Shown here one piece after another: positions 34,863 through 42,616 of a stretch of DNA of 64,000 nucleotides. The notes beneath the pieces are model-generated. The model saw only the letters and a list, made by a program, of their open reading frames with translations, made no database searches and was not told the DNA's origin. Position numbers and translations under genes: made by a program. Positions within the stretch are counted from its first letter, which is position 1. Each line of letters opens with the position of its first letter. Source of the stretch: Planctomycetaceae bacterium (GTDB lineage Bacteria > Planctomycetota > Planctomycetia > Planctomycetales > Planctomycetaceae); contig JAJDEI010000039.1 in the NCBI GenBank assembly GCA_029259845.1, positions 28,463 through 92,462 on the forward strand. Direction: 5' to 3'.

Positions 34863-35321
34863 TCAACGTTGCTCGTTCGCAGGAGTCACTGGAGTCGTGA
34901 CAACATTGCCGTTCTCGTTGATACCAAGAACTACTCCGTCCGGATCGATCTTTCGCAATTCCTCGATGGAATACCTGGGAAGAAAACGATCGATCAATTT
35001 GCTGATCTGATCGTGATTGGCCCGGGTCTGCCTGATGACAAGACTCTTCGTTGTTTCGTGCGGGGTGATGCTCCGGTTTTCCTTCTCCCACGAGTCCGGT
35101 TCCACAGCCAACTTGATATGTGCGATCAGCAGCTCGGGACTGAATCGTGGACCGTCATCACCGATTCTAGGAGACCAGACCGGCAAGCCGCCAATCGAAT
35201 AGACCATCGCAACGACCTGTTCGTCCTTCGGCTTCTCTTCCGCCGCGTTGAGCGGCAGGATGGCAAACGCGATCGCACAGACAAGAGCAGCCAAACAAAT
35301 TCGCGAGCGCGTGACTTTCAT
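34863..35321 (-). CDS. Exported protein of unknown function (secretin-N-like short domain)
   Basis: 152 residues, AAAGGA 8 nt upstream of the ATG. Clear signal peptide (ICLAALVCAIAFAILPLNA). The mature part has GLPVWSP...LIAHIKLAVEPDSWEKE...SITPHETTKSLVIRQTRANHDQISKLIDRFL, a pattern seen in many planctomycete exported proteins that resembles the short domain at the front of secretin/TonB-type proteins. Function unknown. Divergent from the broken secreted-protein gene at 35449. Confidence 0.65.
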   Translation of the reverse strand: MKVTRSRICLAALVCAIAFAILPLNAAEEKPKDEQVVAMVYSIGGLPVWSPRIGDDGPRFSPELLIAHIKLAVEPDSWEKENRSITPHETTKSLVIRQTRANHDQISKLIDRFLPRYSIEELRKIDPDGVVLGINENGNVVTTPVTPANEQR

Positions 35322-35448
35322 CGTCGATTCCTTTCGGCATGTAGGAAATATCGATCCAACCGGCTACGCTGAACGCACCCGTGTCACGGTGACACGCCAA
35401 CGCGGGCGGGAACTGTATCCCAATCGGCCGAACAGGGGGAGACCAGAT

Positions 35449-36344
35449 ATGGCGAGCGTAATCCGACGGTCCAGCACGAGTTGCGTCATCGTGGCGACCG
35501 CCCTGCTCTACTCCGTCGGGGCGGCGGACGACGTCAATCTGCGGATCACGTTGCGGGACACGGGCAGCGGGCATCTCGTATCGGGGCGGATTACCGTCGA
35601 ACAACAGCCGGTGGAAGGCCGGTCGGCCTATCACTTCGTGAAGTCGCTCGACCCGCATGGAACGGCCGTGCCGTATGACGTGACCCGGTCGGAAACGAGC
35701 TTCGAGAAACACACGACCGTCTCGGCCCATCCGTTTGGGGCGAAGGTGCCGCCGGGATATTACGTCGTCTCTTACGAACACGGTCCGGAATGGCGGGGGA
35801 ACAAGGCGCAGGTGCAAGTGAAGGAGGGAGAGGTCGCCGAACTCGAACTGCCGAACTCGAACTGCCGACGTCGCGGTGGATCGACGGGACTTCGTGGGTG
35901 GCAGTGCGGTGCTTCGAAGCGGACACGTCAGAAACACCGTGGAGAATGGGATTCGCCTACTCGTCCCCCGTGCACATCGAGATGCCGGGCAAGCCGCTCC
36001 GTCCGCGGAAGATCGAGACGGACTTTTTTGTCCGCCGGATGAACGAGGAGATCGAACGCAACCGTGAAGTACTGCGGCCTGATGAGCTGGCCGAGTACGA
36101 ACGGGCGCTCGACATCTACGGCGACATCGCCACAACCGCCATCAATGACACACCGACGGAACCCGCGCAGCCGGAGTGGTGGTGGAATGGCTGGGGGCTC
36201 GCGTTGGTCGACCCCAGCCACTCGTCGTTGGCAGTCCGTCCGCGGCCATGCATAGTGCCCCCATGCCACTCAACCCGGCGACAGGCGGCATACATCAGGC
36301 CGCCGGTTCACCCGGCAGGACATGCAGGTCGAACGTGCCGATGA
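35449..36344 (+). pseudogene. Secreted protein gene broken by a 14-bp tandem duplication
   Basis: Starts with ATG 35449 (GGGGGAGA 8 nt upstream) and a signal peptide (SCVIVATALLYSVGAA). The first frame reads a beta-sandwich-like domain (LRITLRDTGSGHLVSGRITV...VPPGYYVVSYEHGPEWRGN...VQVKEGEVAELELP) to 35852. GAACTCGAACTGCC is duplicated exactly at 35839-35852 and 35853-35866; +14 shifts the frame. The second frame continues naturally from the same point: ELPTSRWIDGTSWVAVRCFEAD...FAYSSPVHIEMPGKPLRPRKIETDFFVRRMNEEIERN...EYERALDIYGDI, to a stop at 36344. Removing one copy restores one product of about 293 residues. The two ends recall planctomycete CehA/McbA-type hydrolases, but the catalytic part is not visible. 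The 3' end overlaps the next minus-strand gene by about 50 nt. Confidence 0.75.
35839..35866. repeat. Exact 14-bp tandem duplication causing a frameshift
   Basis: GAACTCGAACTGCC twice without interruption. Not a multiple of three, so it breaks the reading frame of the surrounding secreted-protein gene. Could be a recent slippage event or an assembly error. Confidence 0.9.
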
Positions 36345-36927
36345 CGAGGGGCTCGAAGGGGTGGCGGACGTTGTTGGAATCTCGGCGACTGGTCCTGTGG
36401 AGGATGACGCGGACCCGGTACTCCCCGCGGACATGGGGGATCCACGTTTTGCCTGACCAGGACATCACGTTGTTCTGATCAACGTCGGCTCCGGAGAGAG
36501 CCATGTATGACGTCACATGGCCGTCACCGAGTGACGATCGGCGCACGGTCTCCAGGCCCAGCGACGCGCGGAGCAACTCCGGATCCTTCCTCGGCTCCCC
36601 CCATCGTCTTGTGGGGTCTGAGATGTGAAAGCGGCCCGGAACGCAGTCCGCTTCGATGCTGACGTCCACAAACTGGGACCACGTGAAGCTTGGTGTCTCC
36701 TTGAGCGCGTCGAAGTCGCCCAACTGCACCGACCGGAGCGTCACGAGCGAGGAGTCGATCGTCTCAGCGGCTTCCGGAGGCTCTGCGTGATTGTCGTAGA
36801 TGGCCCAGTCGACCTGCGTCATCTGGTAGCCGCCGACGGCCAACACGAGAAAAGACACGATCCCCGCGACTCGTCCCGCCGTCAGTGCGTGACGGATTCT
36901 CCACCATTGATCGTGCCAAGTGCCCAA
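36295..36927 (-). CDS. Single-span membrane protein of unknown function
   Basis: 210 residues. N-terminal cytoplasmic tail (MGTWHDQWWRIRHALTAG), one helix (VAGIVSFLVLAVGGYQM, about 20-36) and an extracytoplasmic domain with no recognised family. Its start overlaps the end of the DUF1559 gene by 46 nt on the same strand, so it is the downstream gene of that pair and probably co-translated. Confidence 0.6.
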   Translation of the reverse strand: MGTWHDQWWRIRHALTAGRVAGIVSFLVLAVGGYQMTQVDWAIYDNHAEPPEAAETIDSSLVTLRSVQLGDFDALKETPSFTWSQFVDVSIEADCVPGRFHISDPTRRWGEPRKDPELLRASLGLETVRRSSLGDGHVTSYMALSGADVDQNNVMSWSGKTWIPHVRGEYRVRVILHRTSRRDSNNVRHPFEPLVIGTFDLHVLPGEPAA

Positions 36928-37817
36928 AATACCTCCATGTCAATCGAGTTGCTGACAAAGCTGACACTCCCATCGAGAAACAGCACATGGGCCCCCCCCT
37001 CATGCTGGCTGCTCGGGCCATACGGCCCCACGTTGTTACTATCCCGCATGAACGGCCAGTTGTTCGGCGGCAACAGGTGGTTATACTTCGGCTCAGGGTT
37101 TATATAGAGGTGGCTAGGAGAGAAGGCTACACTCGGTGCGACCGCTCTCACCTCAGGCGATAAGCAGTGCACCGCGAGTTCGCGCATTTCGGAAGGGCCG
37201 AAGTCCCTTAACGGCCTCCACAAAACTCGGAGCGGATTTCTCCGCCGCTCGTCTTCGGAGACTTGGGAGGCTTGGCCGGGTTCCACAAGCATGACCAGTC
37301 GTTCGGCGAAAACGGCCGTGTTGGAGAGACCATCCGAGATATCCCTCAGGCGGCGCTTCCTGCCCCAAAGCTGAACCGGTTCGCCTCCCACCGAAGGTGC
37401 AGCGTTGACTGCGTAACTCACGTGCATTGCGCTGCGATTCAGCAGAGAGTCGGAAGGACAGGTATATGGCGAAGGGCTGCTCCAACCGGACGAATCGACG
37501 ACACCTCCGCTGAAGATGGTCTCTTCAGCCCGTTCAAACTCCTCCCACAGCGGCCTGTAGCCCATTTGCGGGAGAATGGCTTTCAGCGGTTTCGTCGTAT
37601 CCAAGTATCCATGCTGGTCATAAAACGAGTGGAGCGCGATGCCGATCTGATGCAGGTTGTTTCGACACTGAGTCCGCCTCGCAGACTCACGAGCCGATTG
37701 CACGGCCGGCAGCAGGAGGCTCATCAGCACAGAGATCACGCCGACCGACACCATCATTTCGATCAACGAGAATCCCCCACGAATCGGTCGCATCGGTGAT
37801 TGGACGGATCGTCTCAT
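36882..37817 (-). CDS. DUF1559 (SBP_bac_10) pilin-like exported protein
   Basis: 311 residues from the ATG at 37817; AAGGA lies 8 nt upstream. The N-terminus has a type IV pilin-like leader, IRGGFSLIEMMVSVGVISVL, followed by SARRTQCRNNLHQIGIALHSF and the C-terminal block HEGGAHVLFLDGSVSFVSNSI, all hallmarks of the very expanded planctomycete DUF1559 family. Probably a surface pseudopilin-type protein. A longer frame to 37964 would translate the dispersed repeat just upstream and is not used. The 29 bases at the start are also duplicated at 37974-38002. Confidence 0.88.
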   Translation of the reverse strand: MRRSVQSPMRPIRGGFSLIEMMVSVGVISVLMSLLLPAVQSARESARRTQCRNNLHQIGIALHSFYDQHGYLDTTKPLKAILPQMGYRPLWEEFERAEETIFSGGVVDSSGWSSPSPYTCPSDSLLNRSAMHVSYAVNAAPSVGGEPVQLWGRKRRLRDISDGLSNTAVFAERLVMLVEPGQASQVSEDERRRNPLRVLWRPLRDFGPSEMRELAVHCLSPEVRAVAPSVAFSPSHLYINPEPKYNHLLPPNNWPFMRDSNNVGPYGPSSQHEGGAHVLFLDGSVSFVSNSIDMEVFWALGTINGGESVTH

Positions 37818-38002
37818 CAACGGATTCCTTGACTGGTCACCGGGTAGCCCCGGTTGCTTGCAACCGGGGTCGCGCAGCGACAAGAGGCCACAGGATGAAG
37901 TTGCAATCACACACTCAGACCTCATTATGCCGATGGCACCCAGGTTGCAAGCAACCTGGGTCACCCGCGGATTGTCTCATCAACAGACTCCCTGGCTGGT
38001 CA
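37811..38002. repeat. 128-bp dispersed repeat flanked by 29-bp direct repeats (gene-start duplication)
   Basis: The repeat proper is 37839-37966: GGGTAGCCCCGGTTGC...CCGGGGTCGCGCAGCGACAAGAGG, ending in a hairpin GGTTGC/GCAACC. The flanks 37811-37839 and 37974-38002 are direct repeats, matching at 25 of 29 positions (GTCTCATCAAC-GA-TCC-TG-CTGGTCA). The left one contains the functional ribosome site and ATG of the DUF1559 gene, the right one an old copy of both, now followed by the repeat. The element thus lies within a duplicated gene start. Confidence 0.75.
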
Positions 38003-38401
38003 GTGTGGTTTAATCAGAACGACGGTGTTTGCCCCAAAGTCGTCGACGTCGTCGACGAATCTCCAAATTGGTTCCAAAGTGGTGCCATCGTTTGTCATCA
38101 AGTCAGCTTCGTAATTGACACCACCATTAAGGTGATGCAACGTCGTGAATGCGACATAGTCGGCGGGGATGCCAGTCGGACGAGCGGGATCATTGTCGCG
38201 ACTGGGATCTGGCGCGAACGCGATTGGGTCTCCAGTAACTCCGTAAATCTTCAATCCTAAAGCAGAATCCGGGGGCGCATAGATAAGAAATATCGTGGCT
38301 CCTCCACCTGGCAGTGGAGTGCCGACACCCGAGGATGCGCACCCGCAAATCGTAACACAGACAAGCGAAGCAGCGAAGAGACGAGACTGGATGCCGGTCA
38401 T
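38000..38401 (-). CDS. Lipoprotein of unknown function
   Basis: 133 residues from the ATG at 38401 (AAAGGTG upstream). Signal SRLFAASLVCVTICGC ends in an ICGC lipobox. The mature protein (ASSGVGTPLPGGGATIFLIY, TLHHLNGGVNYEADL) is not recognised. It lies just upstream of the DUF1559 gene, now separated by the repeat insertion; it may once have been directly joined to it as an operon. Confidence 0.6.
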   Translation of the reverse strand: MTGIQSRLFAASLVCVTICGCASSGVGTPLPGGGATIFLIYAPPDSALGLKIYGVTGDPIAFAPDPSRDNDPARPTGIPADYVAFTTLHHLNGGVNYEADLMTNDGTTLEPIWRFVDDVDDFGANTVVLIKPH

Positions 38402-38575
38402 ACGGGACACCTTTGCTGAGTGGACGGGAAAATCTCGACAAGAATTTCCGTAAGTCTAGCCCCCCCCCCATCTTATGGTTCAAGTCACACGACAGCTTTC
38501 TTTGAATGGAAAGAGGATTGTGGTCATTGGTTCCCGGTCACTCCGCTGCGGGTGGCACTGGTCGGCTTGTCCGCC

Positions 38576-38703
38576 ACCGGGTAGCCCCGGTTGCTTGCAA
38601 CCGGGGTCGCGCAGCGACAAGAGGCCACAGGGTGAAGTTGCAATCACACACTCAGACCTCTTGTGCCGATGGCACCCAGCTTGCAAGCAACCCTGGGCCA
38701 CCC
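38576..38703. repeat. Second full copy of the 128-bp dispersed repeat
   Basis: Starts ACCGGGTAGCCCCGG and matches 37839-37966 base for base over most of its 128 bases in the same orientation (the GCGCAGCGACAAGAGG block, TTGCAATCACACACTCAGACC and the hairpin end). No direct repeats flank it. It sits in the 415-base gap between the lipoprotein and the cca gene. Confidence 0.75.
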
Positions 38704-38731
38704 GCGTACGGGACGATTCCTCCAGAGGCTT

Positions 38732-38774
38732 CTTGTCGCTGCGCGACACGGGTTGGGGACAACCCGTGCTGCCC
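38732..38774 (-). repeat. Truncated inverted third copy of the same repeat
   Basis: The complement reads GGGCAGCACGGGTTG...CAACCCGTGTCGCGCAGCGACAAG, the first part of the unit at 38576 with the inner stem bases changed but still paired. Compensatory changes in the stem suggest that the hairpin itself matters. Confidence 0.55.
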
Positions 38775-38816
38775 GCTGCACTCCACCCGCATGTCCGTCG
38801 CGAGGCTTTTATGGAT

Positions 38817-40175
38817 TCACGCGCCCCCGCTCAACAGTCGACGAACGAATTCCAACGCCTGTTCGCGTGTTACGATTTCCTCGTTGAGTTGGGATTCCCG
38901 GACGGCGCTGAGGATATCTTTAAACCGGGGCCCGGGCGTGAGCCCCAAGGCTCGCAGGTCGGCGCCGTTGATCAGTTCGGGCGGATCGAGCACCTCCGGC
39001 GGCGTGTGGGCCAGATAGTCGGCGGCGAAGTCGAGGCCGGGGGTGGCCTGTTGTTCCGCGAGAGCGGACCGGTACGCCAGTTGAAACAGGTCGGCGATCT
39101 GGTTGTGCACCAGCAACCGTTTGAGCGACGCGAGCGGAAGGGAGGAGGCGTCATCGAGCGCGTGCTGCTGGGAGACGAGCCAGGTGGTGTGGTCGGTTTC
39201 CTGGTTCGACAATTTCAGTCGCCGACAGACGCCGCGGACCGTGCCGATATGGTCACTCTGCCGCCGTGAAGAACGGACCGGCGACGGCACCGTATGCAGC
39301 AGTGCCGCCATCGCCAGTTCAAAGCCAGGATCTTCGAGATTCCCCAGCATATGCAACGTGCGCCACCAGTCACGGTTCGCAGTTGGCGATTGGCTGTTGG
39401 CGAATGGCTGTTGGCTCTCCACTCCCTGCTCTCCGCGCTCCGCTCTCCACTCGCTGAGCACCGGTGCAAGTTCCGGCAGGAGCACATCGAGCAGACCGAG
39501 TTCATGGCACAAGCGGATTGCGCGTTCACGGTGCGGATCGACGAGCATTCGCCGCAGTTCCTGAGCGATGCGTTCCCAGCTGACGACGAGAATCTGGTCT
39601 ACCATCGCGCGGATGGCGTCGGCGGTTGTTTCATCGAGGGTGAATTCGAGCGTCGCTGTAAATCGCACGGCCCGGAGCATGCGGAGTTTGTCCTCACCCA
39701 TGCGGTCGTGGGGGTCGCCGATCGCCCGCACGATCCCCTGCCCCAGGTCCCGCTCTCCGCCGACATAATCGTGCAGCGTCTCCGTCAGAGGATCGAAGAA
39801 CATGCCGTTGATGGTGAAGTCCCGCCGCGCGGCGTCTTCTTCCGGCGTACAGAACGCGACAGAGTCCGGACGACGGCCGTCAGCATACGGCCCTTCGGTG
39901 CGAAACGTGGCGACCTCGATCTGCCCGGCGGCCTTGGTTGGTCCCAAAACGATGATCACACCGAAGCTCTCACCGACGGCGAGCGTCTTTCGCCGTCCAA
40001 ACAGTTGCCGAACCTGGCCGGGCAGCGCATTCGTGGCGACGTCGTAGTCTTTGGGAGCGCGGCCCCGCATGAAATCCCGCACGCAGCCCCCCGCCCACAG
40101 CGCCACATACCCCGCCGCCGACAACCGCCGCACGACGTCGATCGCAAACCTTAGGGGAGCGTCGCTCTCAGTCAT
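38817..40175 (-). CDS. cca: CCA tRNA nucleotidyltransferase / poly(A) polymerase family protein
   Basis: 452 residues from the ATG at 40175. Adds or repairs the CCA end of tRNA, or polyadenylates RNA (the two activities are not separable by sequence). Class II nucleotidyltransferase head: ALWAGGCVRDFMRGRAPKDYDVAT (catalytic DXD), EVATFRTEGPYADGRRP and DAARRDFTINGMFFDP, then the arm RALRMLRAVRF-type block and an HD-like helical tail. A 30-residue Gln/Ser/Asn-rich insert (about 250-278, QQPFANSQSPTANRDW) is encoded by simple sequence and is not part of the family. Overlaps with no gene; dapB ends 19 nt upstream. Confidence 0.92.
   Translation of the reverse strand: MTESDAPLRFAIDVVRRLSAAGYVALWAGGCVRDFMRGRAPKDYDVATNALPGQVRQLFGRRKTLAVGESFGVIIVLGPTKAAGQIEVATFRTEGPYADGRRPDSVAFCTPEEDAARRDFTINGMFFDPLTETLHDYVGGERDLGQGIVRAIGDPHDRMGEDKLRMLRAVRFTATLEFTLDETTADAIRAMVDQILVVSWERIAQELRRMLVDPHRERAIRLCHELGLLDVLLPELAPVLSEWRAERGEQGVESQQPFANSQSPTANRDWWRTLHMLGNLEDPGFELAMAALLHTVPSPVRSSRRQSDHIGTVRGVCRRLKLSNQETDHTTWLVSQQHALDDASSLPLASLKRLLVHNQIADLFQLAYRSALAEQQATPGLDFAADYLAHTPPEVLDPPELINGADLRALGLTPGPRFKDILSAVRESQLNEEIVTREQALEFVRRLLSGGA
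39366..39452. repeat. Simple-sequence insert inside cca
   Basis: TTGGCGATTGGCTGTTGGCG and AATGGCTGTTGGC repeats followed by CTCC-rich sequence, read in frame as a polar linker in the CCA enzyme. The same kind of sequence otherwise fills spacers between mla genes. Confidence 0.5.
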
Positions 40176-40194
40176 CAAATCGCTGCCGGTGCCG

Positions 40195-40995
40195 TCAAAG
40201 TCCCAGCACGTCCGCCATTGTATACAGGCCGGCGCCTTGCTTCACGAGGAATTTGGCGGCGGCCAGCGCTCCGTAGGCGTAGCTGTCGCGGGTGTTTGCC
40301 CGGACAGAAACTTCGAGGGTTTCGCCGAGCATGCCGAACACGATGTCGTGCTCGCCGACGTTATCGCCGGTCCGCAGGGCGTGATAGCCAATCTCTGATT
40401 GCGGCCGCCGACCAAGTTGCCCGTGCCGCCCGTGCCGATGCTCCGTCTGTCCCATCTCGGCAGCGACAATCTCACCGAACTTCAATGCCGTCCCGCTGGG
40501 CGCGTCTTCCTTGAAACGGTGATGCCGCTCGATGATCTCGACATCCACACCCTCGGGGAGCGTCTTGAGAGCCCGCGCCGCTTCGCGAACAAGCTTCATC
40601 GCCACATTGACCGCCAGGCTCATGCTGGGTGCCAAAATGAGCGGAGCCGTCTGCGACGTCGCCAGGACCTCCTCACGCTGCTGCGGCGTGAGACCGGTCG
40701 TCGCCGCGACGAGGGGAATCTGTCGCTCTCCGCAGACGGCAGCGATGGCCAGCAGCCCCGCCGGCAACGAGAAATCGATCACCACATCGGGGTGTAGGGC
40801 CAATTCGGAGACAATCGGCACACCGATCGCGCCGAGACCGCAGAGTTCTCCCACATCGCGGCCCAGGTGCGGACTGTCCGCAGATTCGAGAGCGGCAACG
40901 ACTTGCAACTCCTCGTCGGCGTGGGCCAGCGCGACAATCCGCTGTCCCATCCGCCCGGCGGCTCCGTTGACGGCGATGGTGGTGCTGTCTGACAT
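40195..40995 (-). CDS. dapB: 4-hydroxy-tetrahydrodipicolinate reductase
   Basis: Second step of the lysine/diaminopimelate pathway (NAD(P)H-dependent). 266 residues from the ATG at 40995, canonical length. Motifs: AVNGAAGRMGQRIV (nucleotide-binding), PLVAATTGLT, ERHHRFKEDAPSGTAL (catalytic His/Lys region) and the C-terminal FLVKQGAGLYTMADVLGL. Planctomycetes have no classic requirement ruled out here. Minus strand, downstream of queG and 19 nt upstream of cca. Confidence 0.97.
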   Translation of the reverse strand: MSDSTTIAVNGAAGRMGQRIVALAHADEELQVVAALESADSPHLGRDVGELCGLGAIGVPIVSELALHPDVVIDFSLPAGLLAIAAVCGERQIPLVAATTGLTPQQREEVLATSQTAPLILAPSMSLAVNVAMKLVREAARALKTLPEGVDVEIIERHHRFKEDAPSGTALKFGEIVAAEMGQTEHRHGRHGQLGRRPQSEIGYHALRTGDNVGEHDIVFGMLGETLEVSVRANTRDSYAYGALAAAKFLVKQGAGLYTMADVLGL

Positions 40996-41094
40996 GGTGT
41001 GATTGAGTGGGGAGTCAATAGGGGATTGCGGGTCGTGAGCAACACGGTTTGCTTGACCGTCATTGCATGATGGTACTGTGTCATTCACCAACGC

Positions 41095-42174
41095 TCAATC
41101 TGTGGCTCGATCAGCCCGCCGCCGAATTTGGCTGAGAGCCCAATCTGCCGCTTCGCCAATGAGGTCATCCTCCTCCTGAGAGGCGATCACCAACGCCGGC
41201 ACATGCGACGCATCCCCCGTGTTGCCCAAAACGATGCATGCGTTGCGGAGCAATCCGGATCGACCGGGGCGGGCGAGCGGACTGTTGGCGAAACGTGCCT
41301 CGAATGCCGCCTCGCCGAGCGAGAGGAGTTCGACTGCGTCTGCCGGACAAAGGCGCGGGAGCGGCGCGAAGGCGGGCTGCGTTGAGAGCGGGGCCTTGCG
41401 GTTCCAGGGGCAGACGTCCTGACAAATGTCACAGCCGAACAGCCACTCGCCGCAGCCCGCGCGCAGATCCTCCGGGATCGGCCGGTCTCTCAGTTCGATG
41501 GTGAGGTACGAGATGCACTTGGTGGCGTCGAGGACGAATGGTTCGGGGAAGGCGTCGGTCGGGCAGGCGTCGAGGCAGCGGGTGCACGTGCCGCAGTGGG
41601 ATGTCTCGTGCGGTTGGTCGGGCTTCAGATCGGCATCCGTCAGCAGCGCGGCGAGAAACATCCAGCTCCCCTGCTGCCTGTTGATCAGCATGGTGTTCTT
41701 GCCGAACCAGCCCAGCCCGGCGAGACGGGCGAAGTCCCGCTCCAACAGTGGAGCGGTATCGACCACGCCTCGCGTGCGGCAACCGGGCGAATGCTCGTGA
41801 AGAACGTCGGCCAATTGGCGGAGACGGTCACGAATCAGGTCGTGATAGTCACCCGCTCCCCACGCATACCGGGAAACGCGGGCCTGACCGGGAGCGAGTT
41901 CGGTCGGTGGGTCAGCGGTCCGATAGTTCATCCCCAGCATGACCACGCTGCGGACCGACTCCAGCACGTGCCGCGGGTGTTCGTAGGCGTCGCGCCGCCG
42001 TGTTAGGTACTGCATCTCGCCAACAAACCCGCGACCAAGCCACGCCGAGAAACTTTCGAAACCATCCGGCCGAACGGCGGGAGCGATGCCGACGAGCTCG
42101 AACCCAAGATCGGCAGCGGCGTTCCGGATGATTCCGGCCAACGGATCGGGAGATGTTTTCTCGTCGGGATTCAT
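41095..42174 (-). CDS. queG: Epoxyqueuosine reductase QueG
   Basis: Last step of queuosine tRNA modification: reduces epoxyqueuosine to queuosine with cobalamin and two [4Fe-4S] clusters. 359 residues from the ATG at 42174. N-terminal cobalamin domain ([44 protein letters not shown]), then the ferredoxin part [16 protein letters not shown] and CISYLTIE...[12 protein letters not shown] (eight cluster Cys), and a C-terminal HEAT-like segment. First gene of the minus-strand set queG-dapB-cca. Confidence 0.96.
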   Translation of the reverse strand: MNPDEKTSPDPLAGIIRNAAADLGFELVGIAPAVRPDGFESFSAWLGRGFVGEMQYLTRRRDAYEHPRHVLESVRSVVMLGMNYRTADPPTELAPGQARVSRYAWGAGDYHDLIRDRLRQLADVLHEHSPGCRTRGVVDTAPLLERDFARLAGLGWFGKNTMLINRQQGSWMFLAALLTDADLKPDQPHETSHCGTCTRCLDACPTDAFPEPFVLDATKCISYLTIELRDRPIPEDLRAGCGEWLFGCDICQDVCPWNRKAPLSTQPAFAPLPRLCPADAVELLSLGEAAFEARFANSPLARPGRSGLLRNACIVLGNTGDASHVPALVIASQEEDDLIGEAADWALSQIRRRADRATD

Positions 42175-42616
42175 CAACAGAGCTGATCGCCAGCCAAGAA
42201 TAAGACAGGGCAGGAAAAAACACCCCGTGTCCCAAATATCACCGGAACATCAATACTCCCAATTGTTTACATTGCCTCACGGGACGTTACGAGATCGCGA
42301 GACGCCGGGTGTCTGGCGGACGTTTGTCGCAACATCGGCGGAATCTGCTGTTGACGCATCCGGCAGAATTTGCAGAATACCGCCGATTCCTGTCCGTTTC
42401 CGATTGACGGTTGCGGATCTCGATTTGTCGGGCGGCGTCCATTCCAGCCGAATTCTCTGGCTGGGGCGATCGCACGACCCTCCCCTCCTCACATGTTCCG
42501 TCCCTGATCAGTCCGGTCTCCCGCGATCGGTCGCACATTCCCAGCCCTGACCGATGGCTCGCCGACTTCGAGGCGATTCATCGCGAGGGCGATTGTATCC
42601 CACAACAGGCCCGCCC
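42175..42616. other. Divergent intergenic region without supported gene
   Basis: 442 bases between queG (minus) and the outer-membrane barrel gene (plus); promoters for both should lie here. No clear -35/-10, palindrome or small gene seen. Confidence 0.4.

Noticed and set aside
37818..37964. N-terminal extension of the DUF1559 protein (about 49 extra residues)
   Set aside because: It is the translation of the dispersed repeat; the ATG at 37817 has a ribosome site and gives the conserved leader.
37839..38703. Two near-identical 128-bp units considered as a CRISPR-like array
   Set aside because: The units are long, only two plus a fragment, contain hairpins and are separated by a gene of over 400 bp; no regular spacers or cas genes.
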